A DNA stretch of 64,000 nt from Bradyrhizobium sp. 138 (lineage in GTDB: Bacteria; Pseudomonadota; Alphaproteobacteria; Rhizobiales; Xanthobacteraceae): NCBI RefSeq assembly GCF_023074075.1, contig NZ_JADPKT010000020.1, forward strand, positions 186,001 through 250,000. The letters are read 5' to 3'. The stretch itself is not shown here. Within the stretch, counting starts at the first letter, position 1. More notes on this DNA, generated by a model. It did no database searches. It was given only the letters and a program-made list of their open reading frames with translations, and had not been told where the DNA came from.

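Overview
The window looks like chromosomal DNA of a Bradyrhizobium-type alphaproteobacterium (order Hyphomicrobiales). This rests on high GC, napEDA order with an FNR/FixK box, a fliF-fliG-fliH-fliN-flbD flagellar cluster beside a SciP gene, a PmtA-type methyltransferase and several palindromic intergenic repeats of the kind common in that genus. The genus is inferred from gene content; no database search was possible.

Layout. 1-1.7 kb: start of a periplasmic nitrate reductase operon (napE, napD, napA running off the left edge, minus strand) with a perfect FNR/FixK box. 1.9-9.4 kb: a luciferase-like monooxygenase, an SDR/DoxX fusion gene overlapping a small DUF2269-like membrane protein gene, a LuxR-type regulator plus a decayed copy of its HTH end, two small exported proteins, an L,D-transpeptidase and a cytochrome P450. 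9.8-15.2 kb: a sulfonate uptake and desulfonation operon (two tandem SsuA-like binding proteins, SsuD, SsuC, SsuB and a flavin reductase). 15.3-16.7 kb: a 52-aa membrane protein and an M20 peptidase. 17-25.2 kb: flagellar genes on the minus strand (fliK-flgD, sciP, fliF-fliG-fliH-fliN-flbD) with a clear terminator between sciP and fliF. 25.5-28.4 kb: mnmA, pmtA, a proline-rich exported protein and a CAT-anticodon tRNA.

The dominant feature is 29556-64000. One plus-strand reading frame stays open for 34,445 nt (at least 11,481 codons) and runs off the right edge. Its product is a giant modular surface or secreted protein. In order it has a LEPR-XLL-like motif, DUF4347, six tandem 233-250 aa repeats, three LamG modules, two Calx-beta-like modules, about sixteen CARDB-type modules, a PPC-like module, a first propeller-like segment, a run of cadherin/Ig-like modules, a first Rhs-like segment, a dockerin-like repeat pair, further Ig-like modules, a second YVTN-type propeller, a long YD/Rhs array, an Rhs core ending in a PTGHE-type motif, and the start of a variable tip. 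I read this as a giant Rhs/polymorphic-toxin-like protein; its C-terminus, any immunity gene and any secretion genes lie outside the window.

How the parts relate: nap genes would serve respiration under low oxygen. The ssu genes would import organosulfonates and release sulfite using reduced flavin from the adjacent reductase. The flagellar block pairs basal-body genes with their cell-cycle and assembly regulators (SciP, FlbD). The giant gene follows a tRNA and a stretch that looks poorer in GC, which suggests an accessory region, but no integrase is visible.
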